DNA of 64,000 nucleotides from Microglena sp. YARC (GCA_022414725.1 CM039464.1:14502973-14566972), one strand, 5' to 3'; positions 40,422 through 51,119 are shown, counted from the first letter of the stretch. Notes: generated by a model not told the origin, from the sequence alone. Made by a program: numbers and translations.

Positions 40422-40862
40422 ACCCGGTCCGAGCCCGAGGCTCAGTCCGATCCCGAGGCCGATATATATCAGCCGTCCCACACGTTTGAAGACGTATCCG
40501 GGCTACTGGAGAGGACCGGGATCTTAGAAACGTTCCTCGCAATAGGGCCTACCCGGGCGACCATGTCCTCCAGCTGGTGGAAGTACTGGTTGTCTGACGA
40601 CGCCATTGACACCTGGTTAAATGCCGGTTGGAAGAGGAGTGAACAGAGGATGATGGCCATGCGGCTGCATCCCGACAAGGCCAACTCCTTGCGCGATGCG
40701 CGCATGACCGAGGCTGATCACAAGTGGATGGACGATCAGTCCAAGAATCTGAATGCTGCATTCGACGAGTTGAGTCCCGAGATTCCCTGTGAGATGTACA
40801 ACATTATCTACTTGCTCAATAATACTGAGTTCAGGCTTCCCTCCACGCCGACTTTGGCTTAA
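40101..40862 (+). CDS. J-domain protein with acidic repeat
   Basis: 253 residues. Residues 1-50 are cysteine-rich. Residues 51-118 are an acidic low-complexity region of DDEAQAMSESES and EPEPEPE units. The C-terminal part has a J-domain core: a basic helix RSEQRMMAMRL, the HPD signature at 190-192 (LHPDKAN), and a following helix DDQSKNLNAAFDEL. The HPD loop is what J-proteins use to stimulate Hsp70. The first J helix is poorly kept, so partner binding is uncertain. The gene has an early-type promoter and an intact frame. A viral co-chaperone that borrows host Hsp70 is the likely role. Confidence 0.65.
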
Positions 40863-41041
40863 ATTGCTGCGTATAATTTTTTTTTTTTCGAAATGCGGAC
40901 TTCATGTGTGCGTTGTTCATATTTGGTTAGGTTTTCGAGCAGGAGTCTGCTCTGCTTGAATTCACGTGTGAGAATGAGTATGCGCAAGTCACCGGCATTC
41001 GAAGTCTTCACACAGGCGGTCTCACCCCAAGGGAGATAATC

Positions 41042-41728
41042 TCAAGGCGGGGTGATGTTGCCATCGCCGTAGAAATGCATACCCGGGTTGTGCGGAAACC
41101 TAGCGAGCTGCGCTGCCAACTGGCTGACCCGGCCCTCCAGACAGTTGGTCTTGGCTGCATCCTGTACAGCTTGGGCTGACATGACATTGGAGTGAGATGC
41201 CAGATGGTCCATCCTGGCTGCATCCTGTACAGCTTGGGCTGACATGACATTGGAGTAAGATGCCATGACATTGGAGTGAGATGCCAGATGATCCATCCTA
41301 CCCGCATCCTGTACATGTACAGCTTGGGCTGCTGCCATGACATTGGAGTGAGATGCCAGATGGTCCATCCTGGCTGCATCCTGTACAGCTTGGGCTGACA
41401 TGACATTGGAGTAAGATGCCATGACATTGGAGTGAGATGCCAGATGGTCCATCCTGGCTGCATCCTGTACAGCTTGGGCTGCCATGACATTGGAGTAAGA
41501 TGCCATGACATTGGAGTGAGATGCCAGATGGTCCATCCTGGCTGCATCCTGTACAGCTTGGGCTGACATGACGTCGACCTGGGCCTCCAATTCTTTTTTC
41601 GCCTTAACCAGTCTTTCCAAGTAAGCGATGGTGTCAACTGCACAGGTTGGAATGTGAGCAAGATGGCTGGGATATTTATTGGAATATGGTTGGCAAGGGA
41701 TTCCGTATTTACGTCGAACGCAGGCCAT
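41042..41728 (-). CDS. Coiled-coil tandem-repeat protein
   Basis: 228 residues from ATG at 41728. A short basic N-terminus, VDTIAYLERLVKAKKELEAQ, enters a repeat array of AQAVQDAARMDHLASHSNVM with a seven-residue extension ASYSNVM in some units. Six units are present, coded by DNA repeats of 63 or 84 bp. The C-terminus is GMHFYGDGNITPP. The heptad-like spacing of hydrophobic residues suggests a rod. No known family. The repeat DNA stays in frame, which supports translation. Confidence 0.55.
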   Translation of the reverse strand: MACVRRKYGIPCQPYSNKYPSHLAHIPTCAVDTIAYLERLVKAKKELEAQVDVMSAQAVQDAARMDHLASHSNVMASYSNVMAAQAVQDAARMDHLASHSNVMASYSNVMSAQAVQDAARMDHLASHSNVMAAAQAVHVQDAGRMDHLASHSNVMASYSNVMSAQAVQDAARMDHLASHSNVMSAQAVQDAAKTNCLEGRVSQLAAQLARFPHNPGMHFYGDGNITPP

Positions 41729-42594
41729 GTAATTCGCTCACAATTTATGCCTCAATAGCAAGCCACTCAGCGGTCCTGTGGTGCACGACCTCCTAATCCC
41801 TGCGTTCAACGCTGCGTGCGGCATTACTGCTCGCCTTGTGGAGATTTATGCAGTTTCTGGAAATCATACAGTTGATCAAATAATTTTGGGACACTCAGTA
41901 TAATTTGAATGATATCCCCTGAAACCAGATACAGGTCCGTGTTTCACTACAAATATTTTTTGAGGAGTTGCAACATGTGATCACCGTTTTCGCCTACTTT
42001 ACCGTGTGTTTCCGGGGTTTGAGTGATCGATCCCCCAAGAGTATCGACATCGTTCCACCGTTTGATATAACTTAAGTGTAGTCTGCTTGCTACGGGGACG
42101 ATGAGGGTCACTTCGCTTCACCGCCCAAGTGTTACAGTGAGAAGCCCAAGTGTTACAATGAGAAGCCCAAGCGTTACAGTGAATACTGGTGTACGCGAGT
42201 CATCAAATGAATCCAATCCAATCCAATCCTCTGCCCCGCTCCGCGGTGCCCGCGATCCCCCTTCAGAAACCAATAGAGTTGTCGTTAAAGCAGGAGTCTG
42301 CTTGAAGCCTCCGTGTGAGAATATGCAACGCCGCGAGGATTTTCTACGCAAAACACATACTTCTTCCACTTCGCAAAACACATACTTCTTCCACTTCAGG
42401 CGGTCGAGAAAATTGGGGGAGTGAAACAGCTCAGCCATCACGCGATCCTTTAAGGACGCGTCCTGCAAAAGCGCGGCAATCTTAAGCATACGGTTGGGGG
42501 GGAGGGGAAGAGACGTTGCTGATGGTCACGATGATGATGAGGCGAAGAGACCAAGTTTGCTGATGCTGTCCATGTCCGAGATGGAGGCATCGTC

Positions 42595-42625
<31 letters not shown>

Positions 42626-42642
42626 ATTTCCGTTCCGTAAAT
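41729..42642. other. Repeat-rich gene-free stretch
   Basis: Holds a truncated transposon left end (41867-41968) and a tandem run of AAGCCCAAGTGTTACAATGA-type units (42118-42182). It also holds dispersed repeat B (42228-42310), a doubled ACACATACTTCTTCCACTTC unit (42352-42398) and a GT microsatellite (42597-42625). Confidence 0.6.
41867..41968 (+). mobile_element. Truncated left end of the IS630-Fanzor transposon
   Basis: TACAGTTGATCAAATAATTT and the following 80 bases match the left end and the first codons of the transposase at 30516-30620, then the homology stops. Three bases are missing in the repeat. Confidence 0.8.
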
Positions 42643-42842
42643 CAGTAGTGTGTCTGCTGGTTGATGTTACACCCCTCCGGTCGCCCACTCGCTCGGTTCC
42701 TCGCGGACTCCTTTGTGGGGGCTCCCCTCCGGTCGCCCACCCGCTCGGTTCCTCGCGGACTCCTTTGTGGGGGCTCCCCTCCGGTCGCCCCCGGTCGCTC
42801 CGCTGTGGGGAATAGGTGAAAGGGGCTCCGCCACTTGTTTAA
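42643..42842 (+). repeat. Dispersed repeat family A, copy with internal duplication
   Basis: Same sequence as 30163-30320, with the CTCGGTTCCTCGCGGACTCC unit doubled. Confidence 0.8.
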
Positions 42843-43188
42843 TGTGGTACGGTGGTATTCTGTTACTTTCGTTATTTTTTGATGGGGAGGGCCATAGCAG
42901 CACCTGTGCCGACACAGGTGCCACCGTGATGAGAGTGGTCGGTCGCTCTGTGATGTGACTCGACACAGGTGCCGCCTGATGCGAAAGTCTCCCTGTGAGT
43001 GACTACTCGGCGCCGCCGATGCAGGTGCCGCCTGATGCGAAAGTCGCCGTCCTTGATGAGATGAGGGAGGGGCATGATAAAATACCCGACGATCCCCGTA
43101 ACAGCATAATTTCCTTTTGTTTTGTTCTCTCTTCCTCATTTCTAGAAGCAGCAGCAGCATCCTTCATCTAGCCGATAGGGGGGTCACG

Positions 43189-43290
43189 TCAGAGGAGCTT
43201 CTCGTATTCCCAAGATGTGGCGGCTACCTTGACACCACTCTCATCGATCCGATATCCTTATCAAAGGCTGCAGACCGTGGTCCGCTGTAG
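43189..43290 (+). pseudogene. Fragment of the EELLV...GGYLDSTLIDP small-protein family
   Basis: 34 codons: SEELLVFPRCGGYLDTTLID followed by a diverged end. It matches the start of the frames at 52391-52609 and 52049-52260, which lie on the other strand. Confidence 0.55.
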
Positions 43291-44534
43291 GCGCTCGCCT
43301 GGATGTGCGCCGCCTCACTTATGTCATTTGGATCATCAGTATCCGACGATCGGCATGAACGACGACCCTCATAATCCTTCGATGTTGTTGTTGGTATCGT
43401 CCACACTGCGTGTAGACCGTGTGCGAGCAGGGCGTATATTGCCTCGTCCCTGTGTTGTGTTTGCGAAGCTATCCATTCTTCGAGTCCCATGTGAAACCCA
43501 ATAGGTAAAGATACGCTCAATGTCTTTGTATTTATCGTATGTTTCATCTTGTTTTTGTTTTCCGTTTCCATGTATTCTACTCTTCTTCTTTTATATCCCC
43601 TGCTTGCATGATGGACGCGTCTCCTCCGTTTTGCGTGTGCGTTCATGCGTTCTGTCTCTTGTGTGCGTTCGCCTATCACGTGCGTGCGTGTGTTTGCATG
43701 CTCAATGAATCCATCCAGTAGTGTGGTGTCTGCTGGTTGATGTGAACTGTGGGCTCCCCTCCGTACGTCGCTTGTTCCGCGCCTACGATCACTAGGCCAA
43801 TTCTGCTTGAGGCGTATTTAATGTGTTTTGTGCATTTTGATAAACATTTTTAGTGATACAGTCGACGGAATACTAAAATGAAACCGCCTCGTGTACGGCA
43901 CACCTTACGGTGTAGAAATCCACGGGGCAGTGGAACACCAATACGATTTTGAATCAACAAATTGCAAGATGTTAACGAGAATATCGTGGTTCTTTTTTAT
44001 ATCACGGCTCTCCATCCTGCAGACTCCGTATCGTTTTTTTGTCGGTACTTTCGAGAGTGTCCATTGAAGGACCAGCCAGCCGCACTTAAGCGATCGCCTC
44101 TTCCCCGGTACCGTGGCCCAAAAGAACACTGGGTCTTCGACGACACCTCGGAACGCCCAAGTGTTCCAGTGATAAGCCCAAGCGTTACAGTGAGAAAGAA
44201 GAAGCTCAAGCGTTATAGTGATAATAAACCCAAGTGTTACAAACAAGTGAATCTTTTACAAACAACATACACATTGTGTAAGACTTGACAGTTAGTTACA
44301 CAGTAGTGTGGTGTCTGCTGGTTGATGTTACACTGTGGGCTCCCCTCCGGCGGTCTCCCCCGGTGGGGGAAGAGGTGAAAGGGACTCCGTCGCTTGTTGA
44401 ATCTACTCTGTTTGTGACATCATCCCCCCAACGGCATCCCATCTGTTCACGTACAGAGTGTCTGAGACACATGTCTATGTCTTGTGTATACATGTCCCTG
44501 TACCTGTATTGTTGTTACCGTTGCATTCCATGCT
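43291..44534. other. Gene-poor stretch with repeats
   Basis: Contains a partial repeat A (43718-43761), a half MITE (43857-43984), AAGTGTTCCAGTGATAAGCC-type tandem units (44157-44240) and another repeat A (44303-44396). A minus-strand frame at 43224-43679 has a natural-looking middle (SVSLPIGFHMGLEEWIASQT), but one end overlaps a repeated fragment; I leave it uncalled. Confidence 0.5.
43857..43984 (+). repeat. Half MITE, about 128 bp
   Basis: TACAGTCGACGGAATACTAA followed by the same internal sequence as 35682-35815. Confidence 0.75.
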
Positions 44535-44549
44535 AAAAAAAAAAATTGA
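44535..44549 (+). promoter_or_regulatory. Early promoter motif (AAAATTGA type)
   Basis: AAAAAAAAAAATTGA, 73 bases before the ATG at 44623. Confidence 0.6.
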
Positions 44550-44622
44550 CGCACATTTTCCTCCTTTTAAAACCAACAACAACAACCTTTGATAAACCAC
44601 CAAATATCTCTTTCCCGTCGTC

Positions 44623-45092
44623 ATGTCTTACATGTCTGCTGCCCAAATCACTACGTTCGTCGATACCACCAATATCTTCGACGTCGTTCAGAAGAAGGAT
44701 CGAACTAAGATATCCCACAGCGCCACCGTCGCTCAGTTGAAGTGCATCTGCAACGCAGTCATATCCCTGACCAGCGTTCCTGATTGCCTCGCCGACTCTG
44801 TCGGCGCAATGAAGATGGCGCACAAAAAGTTTCTCGAAGATTCCCCCAAAGGGGAGAAGGAGCCTCTACAGGCCATGCTTCTCCCTATTGCCGTCGCTGC
44901 TGCGGATGCCGTCGCTGATAATTCTGCGACTTCCTCCGTGCTTGCCCTCTCCAGTGCCTCCGTCTCCCTCCCCGAGGACGACGAAACCACCGAGGACGTT
45001 GGCACGGGGTCCGGCAGTAGCGGTAACAAGCGCCCCCGCGCCAATGCTTCACGCTCTGCTTTACGCTCTGCTTCTGCTGTTCCTGCTGCTGT

Positions 45093-45123
<31 letters not shown>

Positions 45124-45552
45124 GCTGCTCCTGCTGCTGCTCCTGCTGCTGCTCCTGCTCATTCTGCTGCTCCTGCTGCTACTCCTGCTGCTACTCCTGC
45201 TGGCTCGTTCTCAACGTGCTCCCTGTCCTCCTCCTTGGCCTCCGGTCGTGTTGGTCGCGGGTCCGTTCTAAAGAACGAGCTTCCTGTTGGCTCCAAACAC
45301 GGTGAGTTGACCATCGTGGGGTACTCCCCCACCCTGGGATGCAGTGCCGTCACCATTCACGGCAACCCGTGCGGTAGAAGACAGGTGCTATTAAGCAACC
45401 CCAATGGTGGGACATTCACCACTGGCAAGTGCGCGCACCTAGCGTGCATGAACCAGACTCCCTCCAAGCGTGAGGCGTACCTCGCCAAGAAGCTCGCTGC
45501 TATCGAGCTCTCAATTGAGCTTCGCTCCCTGTCCCTCAGCCAGCAGCTTTAG
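44623..45552 (+). CDS. Two-domain protein with Ala/Pro linker, unknown function
   Basis: 309 residues. Residues 1-100 form a helical domain (AAQITTFVDTTNIFDVVQKK, TVAQLKCICNAVISLTSVPD). Residues 100-200 are a Ser/Glu-rich, then Ala/Pro-rich linker coded by a CCTGCTGCT triplet repeat. Residues 215-300 are a compact domain with VGYSPTLGCSAVTIHG, NPCGRR and GKCAHLACMNQ, whose cysteines and histidine could bind zinc. A fragment of the last motif is at 37700-37771. Intact frame, early-type promoter, TAG stop. No family recognised; a nucleic-acid-binding or virion protein is possible. Confidence 0.65.
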
Positions 45553-46447
45553 TTATATACTAAGTTATTTAGATACTCAGTTAGATACTAAAACCTCTTT
45601 TTTTTGATACATTTCTTAGAGACGAGAAAAAATGGTCCTGCCTGTATGTACTGTACTGTACCGTACCCCATGGTCCCCCTGTGAATTCCCTCCTCCGTTT
45701 GCGTGTGTGTTCCATGCGTGCGTGCGTGCGTGCGTGTCTCTTGTTCTCCTGACGTCGGCGTCTTGCTCCCTCCTCCCCTCTTGCACAGACAACCAACCAA
45801 CCAACCAACTTGCTCCCTCCCTGCCTGCATCTATCATCCGCGGCGTCGCGTGTGTGTGTGTGTGTGTGTGTGATTTCAGTTCCGTAAATCAGTAGTGTGT
45901 CTGCTGGTTGATGTTACACTGTGGGCTCCCCTCCGGTCGCCCACCCGCTCGGTTCCTCGCGGACTCCTTTGTGGGGCTCCCCTCCGGTCGCCCCGGTCGC
46001 TCCGCTGTGGGGAAGAGGTGAAAGGGGCTCCGCCACTTGTTTAATGTGGTACGGTGGTTCTCATCCATTGACAAGCAGTTTTGAGGTTGGTTGCTTGAGG
46101 ATGAGAACAACCGTGATGTAGAATGATAGGTTTCCCTGAATTTTGTTACTTTCGTTATTTTTTGATGTGGAGGGCCATAGCGGCATCTGTGCCGACACAG
46201 GTGCCGCCGTGATGAGAGTGGTCGGTCGGTCGCTCTGTGATGTGATGTGAGTCGACACAGGTGCCGCCTGATGCGAGGTTATTTTACGGCTGCATGGCAC
46301 TGGATACACCACGTACGTGTACTGAGGAACTGCAAGACAAGGTGGCATGCGGGCAAGACAAGATGCACGGCTGTTACACAAATCTGATGGCGGACCACAA
46401 GTCTGGCACCTTTCAAGTGTCGCTCACTCGCTCAAATCACACTACGT
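45553..46447. other. Repeat-rich gene-free stretch
   Basis: Contains GCGTGCGTGCGTGCGT and GTGTGTG microsatellites (45715-45740, 45848-45872), repeat A (45890-46053) and a piece of the CGACACAGGTGCCGCCTGAT repeat (46190-46275) that dominates 51.1-51.8 kb. No gene seen. Confidence 0.6.
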
Positions 46448-46816
46448 TTACAGTGAGAAAGCCGTGATGCCGTTGCTAGCAGAGAAGGCCTGCTGCTTCT
46501 GGTTGTGGAGCCACAGGATGTCGACGCCACCGACAGCCAGCACGTAGCTTTCAATCCACACGATGAGGAACTCATTGTTGTAGACTGGGACGTTCACATC
46601 CTCTCCGGTGCGCAATGAGACGTTGACAGGCATCGGCAGCGGGTTGCCGTTCTCATCTGTGGTATAGATTTTCGCAACGTTGTTGTCGATCGCCTCCACT
46701 CGGACCTGGAGCTGATTGGTGATGTTGAAGCCGTTGGCGGTGGCATTCTTGTACGAGAAGCACCCCTTGGCTGTCATTTCTGCGCAGCATAACGTAGTCA
46801 TGTCAGTGTTGTGCAT
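46448..46816 (-). CDS. Hypothetical small beta-rich protein
   Basis: 122 residues from ATG at 46816. Alternating hydrophobic pattern: FNITNQLQVRVEAIDNNVAK, IYTTDENGNPLPMPVNVSLR, NEFLIVWIESYVLAVGGVDI. This suggests a beta-sandwich, as in small capsid or fibre-associated proteins, but I know no matching family. The frame is intact and surrounded on both sides by repeats. Confidence 0.55.
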   Translation of the reverse strand: MHNTDMTTLCCAEMTAKGCFSYKNATANGFNITNQLQVRVEAIDNNVAKIYTTDENGNPLPMPVNVSLRTGEDVNVPVYNNEFLIVWIESYVLAVGGVDILWLHNQKQQAFSASNGITAFSL

Positions 46817-46911
46817 TATTAGTACTAGAAAAGTTTACAGCCAACAGTAACTAACACACACTACTGCACTTTTCCGTCGCTTTTATCTTGTGGATACAGA
46901 TTGACGAGACA

Positions 46912-47096
46912 ATGAGGATGCGCAAGCCGCTGTTTGCATGTGGAGTCAGATGGACGACAATGAGGATGCGCAAGCCGCCGTTTGCATGTGGAGACAGATG
47001 GACGAGACAATGATGATGCGCAAGCCGCTGTTTGCATGTGGAGTCAGATGGACGACAATGAGGATGCGCAAGCCGCCGTTTGCATGTGGAGTCAGA
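46912..47096 (+). repeat. Tandem repeat, four units of about 45-54 bp
   Basis: Units share AATGAGGATGCGCAAGCCGC, then GTTTGCATGTGGAGTCAGAT. The same GATGCGCAAGCCGCCG phrase occurs at 39894 and near 61400. Confidence 0.8.
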
Positions 47097-47501
47097 TGTT
47101 TTTCGATCGTCGTCGTCGACAGTGTTCCTCCGTTTGCGTGTGTTCGTTCGTTCGTACGTACGTACGTGTGTGTTGCTTGCATTGATTCATTGATTCATTG
47201 ATGCATGCGGTCGATGGATGCAAATGTGCATGTGTGCATCTTATTCCTGTTCACTTGCGTGAGTCGTGAGGGCTCCCCTTCGTACGTCGCTTGTTCCGCG
47301 CCTACGATCACTAGGCTACTTCTGCTTGAGGCGTATTTAATGTGTTTTGTGCATTTTGAGAGGCACGTAAATACGCACAAGGAAAGCACCGGAGGGGTGG
47401 CTTACGCTTGAGGGGCACCATCCAGGTTGGCATGAATGTGCCAAAAACTCAGACATCTGGGTGATCTTAATCAGATGAATCCGACGTCTCGCAAAATTGT
47501 A
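47097..47501. other. Gene-free stretch
   Basis: TACG and TTGATTCATTGATTCATTGA short repeats, then a sequence (CTTCGTACGTCGCTTGTTCC, 47279-47360) shared with 43759-43850. No gene seen. Confidence 0.55.
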
Positions 47502-47545
47502 TACAGTTGTTCTCAAATAATTTTGGGACACTCAGTATAATTTGA

Positions 47546-47934
47546 ATGATATCCCCTGAAACCAGATACAGGTCCGTGGTTCACTACAAATATTTTTTGA
47601 GGAGTCTGAGGAAGGTTTGTAATATATACAACGTGTCCAAGAGCTCACTACATAGATGGGTCAATGCTGATCAGGTGGGTAAAAGTAAGCGTTTAAAACG
47701 AAAAAGGAAAGAATTGTCCATGCTTTTACGTTCCACGATATCCAATAATATTGTCCATTGACGTCAACCTGTAACTTCGATTACTTCATGCAAATATGTT
47801 GCGTTCTAGAAATGTGGAGGTATAAAGACTTGTCAAAATATATGATTAATACGAGAGATTGGGTTAGGAATGTTCGAGAGAGCCTGTCTGCAGATCCAGA
47901 TTACATCAAAACGTTTTCGGGGTACAATTTGTAA
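47546..47934 (+). pseudogene. IS630-type transposase with about 595 bp deleted
   Basis: Identical to the transposase at 30560 for about 70 codons including the helix-turn-helix, then jumps from the position equivalent to 30768 to that of 31361. All three catalytic acidic residues are lost. The end overlaps the Fanzor start as TAATG. Confidence 0.9.
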
Positions 47935-50237
47935 TGGAGCATGGGGTCGTGTTGGTACATGAGGCTGACCAACATGATGACGTTGCTGAACTTGTAGATT
48001 ATGAAGGGGATGAGGATGAGGAGCGTGCACCTTGGCGAGCGATTTGTGTGGTCAAGATGAAATTGAGTACCTTTATTCCCCATGATTGGCTCCGTAAAAA
48101 GATAGACACACTGGTACTGGACATGAACAAGTTGCTTGGACAGGGTTATATTTTCGTAAATTTCCACATTGCTCGTCTTTTTGAGAATGGTATCGCTGTC
48201 CCTCCTGTAAATCGCAACTTCTTCTACCGGTGCCTTCTTGCAGTCAGTACCAACAAATGTAAGGGGTCGACTCTTGGCGAAGACTTCGAGAGTAGTCGTC
48301 TTCTGTTCGACTTGTTAAGAGAGCCGGGGCAATCCAAAGTTGACACCAGGGGGAACGTGAAGAACCAGATCATTGCAGACCTGTCTATTCTCATGGCCAC
48401 AATGGCCTCTAATCACCTTTGGACCAACCTTGAGCGGCGAATAACGACGTACTTGTAGTGGAAGTACCCACAAATTGCAAAGCGCCTGCGGTCGGACATC
48501 GTGGCTGCAGTGATCAAGTGCCCTACAAAGAATCTTGACGTCATATTCAAGATGAGTCCCCATGTAGCCAAGCTGCCAACCAAGCTGCCAACAGCTCGAC
48601 TTCGCTCGGCAAAGAGTGCAATGGCTCTTGCAAAGCAGAGGGTCGGTAGAAAGGAACCAGAGGTATCCCCTTTGCGAGTTAGGTTGACTAAACTTCAAGC
48701 GAGGTTTGAAAAGTTGAGCGAAGCTTGGCTCTCCTCCAAGAACCTTAGGGTGGACGAAGATAACGCGAAACGCTTCTTTGCACGCGACGTGGCATTCTGT
48801 CTCAGGGGGGTTCTCCCTTTACCATCCGGAAACACTTTTGCGCCTCGGGCTCACATGACCCTGCCTCTGTACCAAAAGATATTGTCGGAGACCATCAAAG
48901 AAAAACGAAAAACGAAAAACGAAAAACTTCGCACATTCTCGTTGTTGCCTTACAAATCTGGATTCACTCTGTCGCACATTCCGATTTCGAAAATGGCCTT
49001 TTTCTATATGGTCAACGAGTGCCACTTCGATTCATGCAAGGCAGACGTTGCTTCCAAAAACCATCAAGGAATATGGGAGCGCTTCGCAAACCTCAAGAAA
49101 GTGGAGACAGTTTCTCGGAAGTTCGGTTACCGCATTGTGACAGACGGCTTTGCAGTCAGCATCTTGATGAATAAGCCTACGTGTCTGACATGTTCGATGC
49201 CTGCAGACGCGTTCTCTACGCGGGCGCATGAGTATGTGACAACAGACGAGGGTGGCATTTTATCCTTCCGTGACAATGTGGTAGTGGCTGCGGTAGACCC
49301 GGGTGTTACTGATATCGTGACTGTAACAGGACTCGACGGAGGTACCAGGTCGTACAGCTCGGCGCAATATTATCGCAAGGGTCTGATCTTCAAGTCTCAG
49401 CGTCAAACTGACGTTTGGAACCTCGAGACGGTTGACATCGTCGGTGATATCATTCCGGATAGAGACTCTTCGAGATCTGAACAGATTGGTGCGTATGCCA
49501 GGTTCTACAAGGGTGCCGCCCCAATTCTTCTTGCCCATCGTGCTTCGAGGGGTACCGAAACCTCCGCTTTCGCAGGTACTGCAAAAAAACAGAAACTCAT
49601 TGTTGAGATTGCTGACTTCGTAGCTCCGAGGGAGAAGAGCGCGAAGGTACTCGTCGGTTTTGGTGATTGGAAAGGTCTGGGGGCGACGCCAATCTCTAGG
49701 CGGACTTGTGGCCCTCTCCAAGCTATTCGTTTCGAGCTTCGTAGCCGAGAAAACGTCATCATGGAGGACGTCGATGAGTTCAGAACATCTCAACGATGCA
49801 GCTGCTGTGAGAACCGCCTTTGCAACATGGTGGCACTCACTCATCGTAAGAAGCAAGACGGTACTGGTTGGGAATGTACAGAAGGACGCAAGCGGATTCA
49901 CAAGATTCTCCACTGCAAAAGCAGTCAAAGCGGAGCGCCACGCCAACATAGCGGTGGTAGGCTCCACTGCGGGAAGACTTGGGACCGCGATGTGAACGCT
50001 TCCAGGAACATCCTGATGCTTATACTCCACCAAGTCTTTAGGAGAGAGCGACCTCTCGCGTTTCGCCGAGACGCGCCGAGAAGTTCCTCGAAAACCCCAC
50101 CACCCCCTGATACTGATATGGGGACACAGACGGTTGAACGGTTTACCAAAGAGGCTACTCGGAATATCTTCGAGAACCTCTTCAACCTGCTGCACCCCCC
50201 AACGTTGCCCAAAAGCAACGATCTGCAGTCTGGATGA
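47934..50237 (+). pseudogene. Fanzor, copy 2, one in-frame TAG
   Basis: Same 767-codon frame as copy 1, but with TAG at 48456 (codon 175), where copy 1 has lysine AAG. At codon 421, where copy 1 is stopped, this copy has serine TCG. In the arginine-rich helix before RuvC II, one G is lost and one A gained relative to copy 1, so eight or nine residues are read out of frame (RGTETSAFAGTAKK against RGYRNLRFRRYCKK). RuvC I, the zinc finger and RuvC III are present. Each copy is damaged at a different place, so neither seems to make an intact protein. Confidence 0.88.
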
Positions 50238-50275
50238 TTATAAGGTGTGTCCCACTTTATTTGAGAACTACTGTA

Positions 50276-50308
50276 AAGGGTGTCCTACTTTATTTGAGAA
50301 CAACTGTA
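50276..50308 (+). repeat. Extra right terminal repeat next to copy 2
   Basis: AAGGGTGTCCTACTTTATTT followed by GAGAACAACTGTA, directly after the element end. Copy 1 likewise has a solo right end just outside it, at 30455. Confidence 0.75.
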
Positions 50309-51119
50309 AACTGTACAGCTCCATCCATACAACGAACTAGACACCGTGCGAGAAAAAAACAAATCAGGCCAAACCATTTACAATAATAGCTCGAATAACG
50401 TTAGAACGTTTTGTAGGAAAAATCAAATATGGACAAATGTCTCATGGTCATTTAAGCATCCACTCAAAGTGTTGCTGATGTGGATAGAGTTGTTTCACGT
50501 GAAGCCTGCTATAATATACCTGTGAGTCTGAGCAATGAGATCTGTGAAGACTTCAACGACATAGAAATTAATCTGCCTCACATGCGAACAACTGGAGAAC
50601 CAGGGAGATTGTTGGTAATGAAGGAAGGTGCTTTCTTGCATGCAATTTGTAACATGTGTCAAACATGTCCACGTGGCATCGAAATAGCCCTCATATCTGT
50701 TGACATCTTCAGACTACATCCAAATGAACTACATTTCCTTCATGTTTGCAATAAACATAAATTGCATTTGAACAAGTATCTATTCACCAATTAGTCTTGC
50801 TGGCTGTGAAGAGGAGAATAAGGTTCGTTACAGGGTCTGATGCGTTGTTTACACCACTTCCACGAGACGATGAGTGACGATGATCCGCCACCGTGTGTCA
50901 TGAATGGACGGACGGACGGTGTGGATGCGACAGTTTTCCACCGTTTTGCGTGTGATGATGCCTTGACAGGTTTCTGCAGCTCAATTCCACTGCCCCACTC
51001 CGTGGGGCCCGCGATTACCCTATCGATATACGAGATCTATTGTCTAGCAGACATCTGCTTGACATGTGATCACCGTTTGCGATTACTTTACCGGGTTTTC
51101 CGTCATCTGTGAGTGATAT
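50309..51119. other. Mostly gene-free; one weak open frame
   Basis: A 104-residue plus-strand frame (50480-50794, GTG opening) has natural stretches (NIPVSLSNEICEDFNDIEIN, HELHFLHVCNKHKLHL-like end) but no good start, so it may be a gene remnant. Dispersed repeat B lies at 50976-51060. Confidence 0.4.

Larger units (their letters stand above)
47502..50275 (+). mobile_element. IS630-type transposon with Fanzor, copy 2 (internal deletion)
   Basis: Same ends as copy 1 (TACAGTTGTTCTCAAATAAT at the left, the inverse of TACAGTAGTTCTCAAATAAA at the right). It is 595 bases shorter because of one deletion in the transposase. Elsewhere the two copies are almost identical, so the duplication is recent. 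Confidence 0.85.
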
